From assembly GCA_018241965.1 (NCBI GenBank), contig JAFECS010000015.1, forward strand, positions 105,638 to 152,959: 47,322 bases of DNA, read 5' to 3'. The position numbers and the translations under genes are program-made. The DNA is from Pseudomonadota bacterium. GTDB taxonomy: Bacteria; Pseudomonadota; Gammaproteobacteria; Berkiellales; Berkiellaceae. Shown here in pieces: positions 40,164-47,322 of this stretch (positions are counted from its first letter, which is position 1; each line of letters begins with the position of its first letter). The notes beneath the pieces are model-generated. The model was not told the origin of the DNA. It made no database searches and saw only the letters and a list, made by a program, of their open reading frames with translations.

Positions 40164-40922
40164 TTAAACTGGCTTAATGTGTAAGCGCTCTTCTTGTAGT
40201 TGGATACATGCAGGTTGCTTCCAACAGGTTTCTTTAAGATCTTCACTTAATCGATATTGACCTGCTATAGAAACAAGCTCAGCTTCTAAACTTCTACAAA
40301 AAATCATCGCATCCTTGTCGCCCATCACGCCCGCAAGGGCACGACCTCTTAAAGGGCCATAAACATGGATATGGCCATCTGCTAATAATTCTGCGCCATG
40401 GCTAACTGAGGCTAAAACAATAAGATCGCCACCTTGAGCATAAATTTGTTGGCCAGAGCGTACTGGTTGCGTGATTAATCGGGTTGCTGTATGGGTGCTC
40501 TCTTGACGGCTTACTGATGTGCTCGCGCTGATTTTTTCAGTTAGCTTGGGATCTTCAGTCGCGGTGCGTTTTTTAGAGACAATGATTTTTTCTTCGGGGA
40601 AAATTGCCAGACCTGCTTCAATGGCTAATTCTTTATAGGTTTTATTAGCACCACGGATCCCAATGGGGATAAGCTTTTTGGTTTTTAAAACATCAACAAC
40701 AGCAGCTAATTCGATCATTTCTTCTTGTCGGCTAATGCGCTGTAAATCGAGAATGATAGGCGCATACAGGAAAAAATTAGGTGCTTGGTTAATTTTCTCA
40801 TCTAACTCTGCTGATAATGCTTCAAGATCGTATTCTAATAATTGAATAGTCGTGAGCGTAAACATACCGCCTTTTAAAGCGATGGTCGTGGTATTTTTGC
40901 TTAACGTAGCTTGCGTACTCAT
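40164..40922 (-). CDS. minC: Septum formation inhibitor MinC
   Basis: 252 aa. The N-terminal FtsZ-binding domain (TIALKGGMFTLTTIQLL, about 12-28; FFLYAPIILDLQRI, 49-62) is joined by a Ser/Thr-rich linker (130-150) to the C-terminal beta-helix with RSGQQIYAQGGDLIVLASVSHGAELLADGHIHVYGPLRGRALAGVMGD, the RSGQ and GRAxAG motifs that bind MinD. MinC-MinD blocks FtsZ ring assembly away from mid-cell. First gene of minCDE; the promoter presumably lies in the 218-bp gap before the divergent gene at 41141, where I see no other feature. Confidence 0.96.
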   Translation of the reverse strand: MSTQATLSKNTTTIALKGGMFTLTTIQLLEYDLEALSAELDEKINQAPNFFLYAPIILDLQRISRQEEMIELAAVVDVLKTKKLIPIGIRGANKTYKELAIEAGLAIFPEEKIIVSKKRTATEDPKLTEKISASTSVSRQESTHTATRLITQPVRSGQQIYAQGGDLIVLASVSHGAELLADGHIHVYGPLRGRALAGVMGDKDAMIFCRSLEAELVSIAGQYRLSEDLKETCWKQPACIQLQEERLHIKPV

Positions 40923-41140
40923 AGTAGATTAGAAGTGTCCATTTGAAGAAACAGCTTTGTCATTATACATAATTGAAATAACCCCTGTAGAGACATCGTT
41001 GTCAATAGTCTCATAATCAAGCGTTTCTTAAAACTAACATACTGTACGGTTAATGAGTAGTTTTTACTCCCAATTCATAATTGCGCTATCATCATTGTTA
41101 GAAAACCAAATATTATAAGGTCCACATTGTCCTTGCAGCT

Positions 41141-43027
41141 ATGAACAAGCAAACCAACAGTAAATCTTTATTGTGCAAAGGGCTTGGTGTCTTTGGTTTG
41201 TTATTGTATGTTTTTTCACTGACTATTAATGCAGATAGTGATCTGCAAAAAGCAAATCCTGCCAGTAGTGTAACCAATGCCTTTTCTGATGCAATTAGTT
41301 CGCAATCGATGCTGCCGGTGATCCGTAATCGATTTGTAGTGGATAAGGGTGCTAAAGAAATTGAAATACTGGTTGCTACGGATGATTTTCAAGCGCTTCA
41401 ATTATTAAGCCCAGACAATAAACAAATAATCCCAGCGCAAGGGGCGCCCAATGTGACTTGGCAGAGAATTGAAAAGTTGTATGCCGTTAAAGTGCAGTCC
41501 CCTTTAGCCGGGCAATGGCAAATTCAAGGAAATTTGCTGTCTTATCCACAGGTGGTTGTGGTAAGCGATTTAGATATGGTTACCCCACTGTATCCCAATA
41601 ATTTGATCCGCGGTGAAACCTTAGCTTTATCGGTTTATTTACAAGAGGCAGGTAAAAAAATAATCCAAGGGGACATCTTAACGAGTACGCAAATTACAGC
41701 AAGCTTGCAAAATATTGCTACCTCAGAAATATATAAAATCTATCTTATCCCCGACGAGAAAGCCAAATCACAGAGTAATAAAGGTGTTTTTCGTTATGAT
41801 TATCGATTGGATGGTTTACCGGGGATATATCGTTTAGATATTTTGGCGCAAGGGTTATTGTTTCAACGTGAAAGACATCAACAGTTTTATTTGTATGATT
41901 ATCCAGGCAAAGTAAATACACAAATAAATGCCCAAGATGATGAAATGATCGTCAAGGTAAATGTTTCTTCTCCTTTATTTGATATATCCACTTGTCAACT
42001 ATCAGCAATTTTGCAAAATAGCGATGGTAGTACCCAAACCATGATGTTGGATAAAAAAGCGGATGACAGTTGGCAACTGAATCTTCCCGCGTCCCCTGAT
42101 ATTACTAAAATGTCAGTGGCCATATCCGGGTATTTGAAAGATACGCGTCTTGTGCAAGTGGTATTTCCAGAAGTGAAAGTTGATACACTTTATAATCAAG
42201 CCTATCTTGATCTTGAGCAAAATCAACTTCTTAAAAGTAATCAAAACTGGCAACGGATGCAAGCCGATACCATTGAATACATGCTTCCCTTTTCAACAAA
42301 TAAACAAATCGAGTCATATTTTGCGGGCTACCCGATCACAGATAATGAAGCGCTAAAACCGCTTACAAATTATCCTACTTATATGCAATCTCTATTGCGC
42401 GATTGGGAATCAAAGCTCTTTGCTAATCAAGAAGAAGAATGGATGAATAGGCTGGGAGGCGATCCTCAAGTTAAAAAGCCGGTTTTAACTAAGGCACAAA
42501 TACAAGCCAATTTATTAGCAGAGCAAAAAGCCAAAGCGCAAGCATTAGCGCGAAAACAAGCTGCTATGCAATTTGCACATAAGAAAAAATTATTGATCAT
42601 GATCTTCTCACTATTCTGCTTTGTTTTTATCGCTATGCTTGCTGGTGTGTTGTTGTACATTTTTGCGCCAAAACTCAAAGCACGTTTTGCAGCAAAGGCG
42701 GCAGAAGAAGCTAAACCAGCACAAGAAAAACCAACAGAAGAAGTAAAACCGGCGCAAGAAGATAAACCAGCAGAAGAAGTGAAACCGGCAGAAGAAGCTA
42801 AACCAGCACAAGAAAAACCAACAGAAGAAGTAAAACCGGCGCAAGAAGCTAAACCAGCTGAAGAAGCTAAACCAACTGAAGAAGCCTCAGCACAAGAATC
42901 AATAGATAAAGCAGAGTCTGAAAAACCTGAGCAAGAGGCTCAAGCTGAACAATCTGAGCAAACAGCGCAAACAGCAGAACAGGTTATCCCAAATAAACCA
43001 GAACAATCACAATCCCCCTCACCCTAA
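41141..43027 (+). CDS. TIGR03503-like membrane protein with repetitive acidic tail
   Basis: 628 aa. An N-terminal signal segment (GLGVFGLLLYVFSLTINADS) is followed by a large, probably periplasmic part with beta-rich segments (IEILVATDDFQALQLLSPDN, PNVTWQRIEKLYAVKVQSPLAGQWQIQG, YPNNLIRGETLALSVYLQEAG) that match the TIGR03503 family layout. A second membrane helix at about 481-510 (LIMIFSLFCFVFIAMLAGVLLYIF) leads to a cytoplasmic tail of EEAKPAQEKPTEEVKPAQE repeats. The stop codon and last four codons (SPSP) lie inside an extragenic palindromic repeat, so the original end was probably altered by the repeat. Function of the family is not known to me. It is divergent from minC and convergent with fadE. 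Confidence 0.75.
   Translation: MNKQTNSKSLLCKGLGVFGLLLYVFSLTINADSDLQKANPASSVTNAFSDAISSQSMLPVIRNRFVVDKGAKEIEILVATDDFQALQLLSPDNKQIIPAQGAPNVTWQRIEKLYAVKVQSPLAGQWQIQGNLLSYPQVVVVSDLDMVTPLYPNNLIRGETLALSVYLQEAGKKIIQGDILTSTQITASLQNIATSEIYKIYLIPDEKAKSQSNKGVFRYDYRLDGLPGIYRLDILAQGLLFQRERHQQFYLYDYPGKVNTQINAQDDEMIVKVNVSSPLFDISTCQLSAILQNSDGSTQTMMLDKKADDSWQLNLPASPDITKMSVAISGYLKDTRLVQVVFPEVKVDTLYNQAYLDLEQNQLLKSNQNWQRMQADTIEYMLPFSTNKQIESYFAGYPITDNEALKPLTNYPTYMQSLLRDWESKLFANQEEEWMNRLGGDPQVKKPVLTKAQIQANLLAEQKAKAQALARKQAAMQFAHKKKLLIMIFSLFCFVFIAMLAGVLLYIFAPKLKARFAAKAAEEAKPAQEKPTEEVKPAQEDKPAEEVKPAEEAKPAQEKPTEEVKPAQEAKPAEEAKPTEEASAQESIDKAESEKPEQEAQAEQSEQTAQTAEQVIPNKPEQSQSPSP
42701..42848 (+). repeat. In-frame direct repeat in the acidic tail
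   Basis: A block of about 61 bp starting GCAGAAGAAGCTAAACCAGC occurs at 42701 and again, unchanged, at 42788 (87-bp period, 29 codons). Shorter related units continue to about 42890. The period keeps the frame, so tail length can vary by recombination. Confidence 0.9.
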
Positions 43028-43169
43028 CCCTCTCCCGCAAGGGGAGAGGGAACCAGATCCAAAAGTTGGACTCTGTCCTTCTCCCCTTGAGGGAGAAGGT
43101 GGCCAACGGCCGGATGAGGGGTTTTCTCTGATCCCCTCTCCCCTTGCGGGAGAGGGTTAGGGTGAGGGG
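43014..43169. repeat. Three palindromic repeat units; outer two are exact inverted copies
   Basis: Unit 1 (43014-43050) starts CCCCCTCACCCTAACCC and contains the CTCTCCCGCAAGGGGAGAG hairpin; unit 3 (43133-43169) is its exact reverse complement over 36 bases. Unit 2 (43077-43117) is CCTTCTCCCCTTGAGGGAGA followed by AGGTGGCC and GGCCGGATGAGGGG. Unit 1 overlaps the end of the gene at 41141 and provides its TAA. The segment separates convergent genes and can fold as a long cruciform. Confidence 0.93.
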
Positions 43170-43203
43170 TTTTCATATTTCCCTCTGCCCTTGGCAGGTC
43201 AAA

Positions 43204-45687
43204 CTAATTAAGATGCCTATTTCTCTTCGCTGGATCTTCTTGCTTAGCATAGGCACCCGGATGGTGTTGCCGACCAGTTAATTCATCATAAGAAAAATCA
43301 TCCACGGCAATCGCTGATTGTACAAGCTTATCAACCTCATAAAGTTCTTCTGCTTCGCGTTCAGTGATTATTTTTGCATTCAAAGCGGCTTCAATAGTCA
43401 ACCTCAATGGTCCTTGAACAAATTCACTGCTTTTAGCGGCTTCATAAAGCCGCTTTAATAGTGGCCCAAGGCGGGTTGTTTCTTGTAAAGCCAGTTCAAG
43501 GGTAGCGATAGGATCTTCTTTGCGTGAAGAAACAAAGAAATTGCCACCTAAGCGATTTCTGGCTTCACCGGTCTTTGTGAGGATCTCGGTGATGTCTTTG
43601 TTTTGTTTATCACTTGGCCAATGTTTAGGTTGGCCTAAAGGCATTACCAACACACGTAAGGTGATGCTCACTGCCTTGTTAGGTAAATTTTTAAGTAATT
43701 CATTCATGGTATGCCAATAATTGGCTAAACAGTAATCCAGCGACCATTGCACCAATGGAATATCCGTTTCATTTTGACCTTGATCTTGATAACGCTTTAA
43801 CACGGCCGACATCAGATACATCATCGAGAGCAAATCACCTAAACGGGCGGATAGCGATTCTTTAAATTTTAATTTACCGCCCAATAAGGCCATGGTGACA
43901 TCTGATACTAAAGCAAAAGCGGCACTGGCTCTGGTTAATTCTTGAAAATAACCTTTGGTGGCATTTAACACAGGCGATGGCGCAAATTTTGCCAAAGTGA
44001 GCCCGTGGAAAAACGCACGTGCTGCATTAGAGAGGGTATAACTGACATGTTCGCCAAGATAATGCTCAAAATCTTGCATATTGTCATGATTCAAAGCTTG
44101 CATTTCTTTCAAGATATAAGGGTGACAACGCACAGCCCCTTGGCCAAAAATAATCATGCTACGAGTAAGAATGTTAGCCCCTTCAACAGTGATCCCAATG
44201 GGCACGCCTTGATAAGCACTTGCAAGGTAATTGTTTGGTCCCATCATGATCCCTTTACCACCATGCACATCCATCACATCATTGGCAATTTTTCGTCCAA
44301 GTTCGGTAACATGATATTTAGAAATGGCACCAGGCACAGAAGGTTTTTCACCGGCATCAATCATCGCCACGGTTAAACAACGTACCGCTTCAGAGATATA
44401 AGTATAACCGCCGATGCGGGCTAGCACTTCCTGTATACCTTCAAAAGAAGAAAGCGATGTTTTAAATTGACGTCTAATCCGGCAATAAGCCCCCGCAGCC
44501 AGCGTTGCAACTCTTGCGCCACCGACACTGGATGAGGGCAATGAAATGGCACGTCCAGTTGATAAACATTCAACCAACATCCGCCAACCATGACCTGCCA
44601 TGGCTGGCCCGCCAATAATCCAATCCAATGGAATAAAGACATCTTTACCTTGTGTGGGCCCATTTTGAAAAGGAATGCTCACAGGTAAATGACGTCGACC
44701 AATGGTGATCCCTGGGGTGGTGGTGGGAATAAGCGCACAGGTGATCCCTAATTCTTTTTTATCACCAATTAATAAATCTGGATCATAAAGTTTAAATGCT
44801 AACCCAAGTAATGTGGCAATCGGTGCCAAGGTAATATATCGCTTGTTCCAATTTAATTTGATCCCAATAATCTCTTTTCCATCAAAAAGCTCTTTACAGA
44901 TAATACCAGTATCAGGAATGCTCCCAGCATCGGAGCCAGCATCTGGGCCGGTGAGCGCAAAACAAGGAATTTCTTCACCGCGCGCAAGACGTGGCAGATA
45001 ATAATCGCGTTGTTCTTGAGTACCATAATGTAACAACAACTCCGCAGGTCCTAATGAATTGGGCACGGCCACCGTTGAAGCCAGGGTTAAGCTTCGGCCT
45101 GCCAATTTCGCTAATATTTCAGAATGTGCAAAAGCAGAGAAACCTTTACCACCATATTTTTTAGGAATAATTAGCGCAAAGAAGCCTTCATCTTTAATAT
45201 ATTGCCAAGCATTTTCCGGTAAATCGAATTGACAGTGGGTGACTTCCCAATCGTTAATCATTTCACATAAATGATTAACTTGGTTTTCCATGAAAGATTG
45301 CTCTTCTTCACTGAGTCTGGGCGCAGGCATAGTGAGTAACTTTTCCCATTGCGGGTTACCGGCAAATAATTCTGCATCCCAACCTACGGTGCCTGCTTCA
45401 AGGGCGACTCTTTCGGTATCAGACATACTGGGTAAGGTGTTTTTCATGCCATCAAAGGCAGGGTTGATAAGATAGCGTCTGCGGTACTCAGGATGGTTGA
45501 GGAAAAATGCACAACCGGCATAGGCTACCCAAAACAATAATAACCAAAACCAATGTAAATGAGAGAACAAGGTGGTTAAAAATAAACCGGCACCAATTGC
45601 GATGGTTGTCGTTAACAATTGCGCACGCATAAAAGCTAAAGCAATCAAGCCGCCTAGCCAACAAATTAACCAAAGCAGGGTGCTCAT
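43204..45687 (-). CDS. fadE: Acyl-CoA dehydrogenase FadE
   Basis: 827 aa, the long gammaproteobacterial form. Two N-terminal hydrophobic helices (LLWLICWLGGLIALAF, then TTLFSHLHWFWLLLFWVAYAGCAFFL) would hold it at the inner membrane; the acyl-CoA dehydrogenase core follows (DEGFFALIIPKKYGGKGFSAFAHSEILAKLAG, PCFALTGPDAGSDAGSIPD for FAD and substrate, GPAMAGHGWRMLVECLSTGRAISLPS, DVMDVHGGKGIMMGPNNYL), then the C-terminal DUF1974 domain. It catalyses the first oxidation of beta-oxidation, acyl-CoA to trans-2-enoyl-CoA. The start has AGGGAGAA ahead. It stands alone, divergent from the DUF945 gene. It pairs functionally with fadD. Confidence 0.95.
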   Translation of the reverse strand: MSTLLWLICWLGGLIALAFMRAQLLTTTIAIGAGLFLTTLFSHLHWFWLLLFWVAYAGCAFFLNHPEYRRRYLINPAFDGMKNTLPSMSDTERVALEAGTVGWDAELFAGNPQWEKLLTMPAPRLSEEEQSFMENQVNHLCEMINDWEVTHCQFDLPENAWQYIKDEGFFALIIPKKYGGKGFSAFAHSEILAKLAGRSLTLASTVAVPNSLGPAELLLHYGTQEQRDYYLPRLARGEEIPCFALTGPDAGSDAGSIPDTGIICKELFDGKEIIGIKLNWNKRYITLAPIATLLGLAFKLYDPDLLIGDKKELGITCALIPTTTPGITIGRRHLPVSIPFQNGPTQGKDVFIPLDWIIGGPAMAGHGWRMLVECLSTGRAISLPSSSVGGARVATLAAGAYCRIRRQFKTSLSSFEGIQEVLARIGGYTYISEAVRCLTVAMIDAGEKPSVPGAISKYHVTELGRKIANDVMDVHGGKGIMMGPNNYLASAYQGVPIGITVEGANILTRSMIIFGQGAVRCHPYILKEMQALNHDNMQDFEHYLGEHVSYTLSNAARAFFHGLTLAKFAPSPVLNATKGYFQELTRASAAFALVSDVTMALLGGKLKFKESLSARLGDLLSMMYLMSAVLKRYQDQGQNETDIPLVQWSLDYCLANYWHTMNELLKNLPNKAVSITLRVLVMPLGQPKHWPSDKQNKDITEILTKTGEARNRLGGNFFVSSRKEDPIATLELALQETTRLGPLLKRLYEAAKSSEFVQGPLRLTIEAALNAKIITEREAEELYEVDKLVQSAIAVDDFSYDELTGRQHHPGAYAKQEDPAKRNRHLN

Positions 45688-45871
45688 TTTTTCTCCCTAA
45701 AATAGGTAACATAAAGATTAGTAAACTATCTCGCAAAGTCGTATTTAGCGTCAAGGGCAGGCCCTAAGCACAACGACTATCAATTTAGCTTTATTTTGCG
45801 CCATAATTGCCCTTTAACCAAAAATTTTTCGATTAGTTTAAATTCTCACTCAATACTGAGAACAACAACCT

Positions 45872-47269
45872 ATGAAACGTACACTAGCGATTTATATTGT
45901 TCTGATTGCAACCTTGCTTGGCGCAACACCTTACTTAACGGGTATGTTGGTCGAAGTGAAATTTAACGATGTCGTTCATTTGATCTCAGAAATTGAAACC
46001 ATTCCGGCAAAAATTAACGTAATTGAATATAAACGCGGATGGCGCACCTCGATTGCCAAAACAGAGGTTGTAATTTACAGCGACAGAGGGGGCAAACTTA
46101 AAGAGTATCGCTTTTTACTCAATCATGATATTCGCCATGGGCCTTTTGTGCAGCTCACAGACAATAACTATCGCGATTGGCAATTTGCCAGAGCCCTTAT
46201 TCATTCTACTTTGCAGCTAACCCAAAGTGGCGAAAAAGTTTTACTTGATGAAATTGGACATACGAATATTTTCAACATCAACAGCGAATTTGCGATCAAT
46301 GGCGCTGTTAACATCGCTGTTGAAGGTCCAGAGTTAAAGATAAAAGAGCATGAAGGCACTGAACGTGTTGCATTCAAGGGGCTCAGTGGCAAATGGACAA
46401 TTACCTCGGATATGAAACATATCAACGGAAATTTAATCTTACCGGGTATGGATTTCGATTTAGATCAAGCACGTTTTTTCTTGGGTAATTTACAATACCT
46501 CACCGAGCTTAATTATGATCCGCAAGGGGTATGGCCAGGAAAATTTCATGCTAAAGTTGAAAAATTCAGTGTTATCATGCCAAATAACAATTTTTCACTG
46601 ACTATAGATAATTTAGTGACCAATGGTCTTATCAACGTTCAAGGCACCAATACCGATCTTTTCGGTGACTGTCAGATACAAAAATTAACATTTAATGACA
46701 AAGAGTTTGGACCTATTGAATATAGCAACTCGTTAAAACATATTGATACGCAAGTGTTCAAATCATTTATTAAATTAAATCATGAAATAAAAACAGGGCA
46801 AGCAACACACAATAGTAAAGTTTTTCAACTGATGGCAAGCTTGGGACCAGATTTTTTAAAGAGCCGTCCAGAATTTAGTATTGATAAATTATTTGTGCAT
46901 ACCGTCAATGGCGATGTTCAAGGTGTGTTTTACCTTGCTTTAGGTGGGGCGGATATTAATGTCAGCAACCTAGGGCAGGTGATGCATTCTGTTTTGGCTA
47001 AAGGTGAGTTTACTATCCCTAAACTTACCCTAAGAGAATTATTAATAGCCCAATATTCAAAAAGCATAAATGCGACAACAGAAGAACAAAAAGCCCAATC
47101 GGCGCAAAATGCGGATCAAATCATTGGCAAATGGTTAGCTGATAATATGATTGTGAATAAAGATAATAATTATGCCACTACCCTTGAAATCAAAGAGGGT
47201 AAAATTAGTGTCAATGGGCAGTTGATACAAGTGCCTATACCTACCCAAACTCCGCAAGTTGGGAGATGA
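45872..47269 (+). CDS. DUF945 (YdgA-like) family protein
   Basis: 465 aa. An N-terminal signal or anchor helix (LAIYIVLIATLLGATPYLTGMLVE) is followed by the family's repetitive beta structure: IPAKINVIEYKRGWRTSIAKTEVVI (the Y-x-R-GW segment is typical), LLNHDIRHGPFV (the NH-x-I-x-HGP motif), LSGKWTITSDMKHINGNLILPG, and a C-terminal helical part with DNMIVNKDNNYATTLEIKEGKISVNGQ. YdgA-like proteins are envelope proteins of unclear role. The start is the ATG at 45872, 184 bp from the divergent fadE; CTCAATACTGAG just upstream is an imperfect palindrome. The gene is complete and ends 53 bases before the window edge, where nothing else can be identified. Confidence 0.85.
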   Translation: MKRTLAIYIVLIATLLGATPYLTGMLVEVKFNDVVHLISEIETIPAKINVIEYKRGWRTSIAKTEVVIYSDRGGKLKEYRFLLNHDIRHGPFVQLTDNNYRDWQFARALIHSTLQLTQSGEKVLLDEIGHTNIFNINSEFAINGAVNIAVEGPELKIKEHEGTERVAFKGLSGKWTITSDMKHINGNLILPGMDFDLDQARFFLGNLQYLTELNYDPQGVWPGKFHAKVEKFSVIMPNNNFSLTIDNLVTNGLINVQGTNTDLFGDCQIQKLTFNDKEFGPIEYSNSLKHIDTQVFKSFIKLNHEIKTGQATHNSKVFQLMASLGPDFLKSRPEFSIDKLFVHTVNGDVQGVFYLALGGADINVSNLGQVMHSVLAKGEFTIPKLTLRELLIAQYSKSINATTEEQKAQSAQNADQIIGKWLADNMIVNKDNNYATTLEIKEGKISVNGQLIQVPIPTQTPQVGR

Positions 47270-47322
47270 GCGCTAATCTGAGTGTAGGGGCGCAGACAGG
47301 TGTACAGACCGGATACATGGTA

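Noticed and set aside
42611..42844. Minus-strand open frame rich in Phe and Cys opposite the acidic tail
   Set aside because: It is the reverse-strand shadow of the repeated EEAKPAQE codons and has no independent coding signs.
1..47322. tRNA genes, rRNA, prophage or conjugative modules
   Set aside because: I looked for cloverleaf-type T-loop and acceptor patterns and for integrase, portal or mating-pair genes and saw none; a covariance-model scan could not be run.

Overview
The window looks like a chromosomal segment of an AT-rich gammaproteobacterium. DnaX, HtpG, RecR, FadD, FadE and MinCDE are all of gammaproteobacterial type. Two Rpn-type PD-(D/E)XK proteins and two very large unrecognised or partly recognised proteins in an accessory islet suggest a host-associated lineage such as Legionellales. 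That placement is an inference from gene content, not a phylogenetic result.

Layout. (1) About 0-14.5 kb is a surface-polysaccharide cluster: GtrA-like flippase, three GT2-type proteins, two GT4 glycosyltransferases, a GT-C-like membrane protein, an FkbM methyltransferase, two other methyltransferases, an SDR epimerase, and a leftward cassette of carbamoyltransferase, SxtJ-like protein, a 50-aa DUF5989 protein, SGNH hydrolase and methyltransferase. The genes point to a glycan decorated with carbamoyl, methyl and perhaps acyl groups. An Rpn gene sits inside the cluster. No initiating transferase, Wzx or Wzy is seen here, so the cluster probably continues to the left. (2) 14.6-19.3 kb is the conserved block ffs (4.5S/SRP RNA), dnaX, ybaB, recR, htpG, followed by an exported amidase whose signal-peptide codons contain a perfect terminator hairpin. 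(3) 21-31.6 kb is an accessory region: an unknown protein, an EamA transporter, a 994-aa protein with a divergent macro (ADP-ribose-binding) domain, an Rpn gene flanked by two copies of the same ~160-bp leader, a 909-aa unknown protein and an AAA_14/DUF4143 ATPase. (4) 31.7-38.9 kb is metabolic: an inverted-repeat (MITE-like) element, an arylamine N-acetyltransferase plus amino-acid permease pair, a divergent saccharopine dehydrogenase plus ALDH7 pair (lysine breakdown), and FadD. (5) 39-47.3 kb holds minCDE, a TIGR03503-like membrane protein with a repetitive acidic tail, FadE, and a DUF945 protein.

A palindromic extragenic repeat family (core TCTCCCGCAAGGGGAGA and relatives) recurs between genes at about 31.85-31.98, 38.92-39.01 and 43.01-43.17 kb. 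At the last site it supplies the stop codon of the neighbouring gene.

The most interesting parts are the macro-domain protein, the duplicated leader with a dead gene fragment around the Rpn gene, the 909-aa unknown protein, and the carbamoyltransferase cassette with its small genes.
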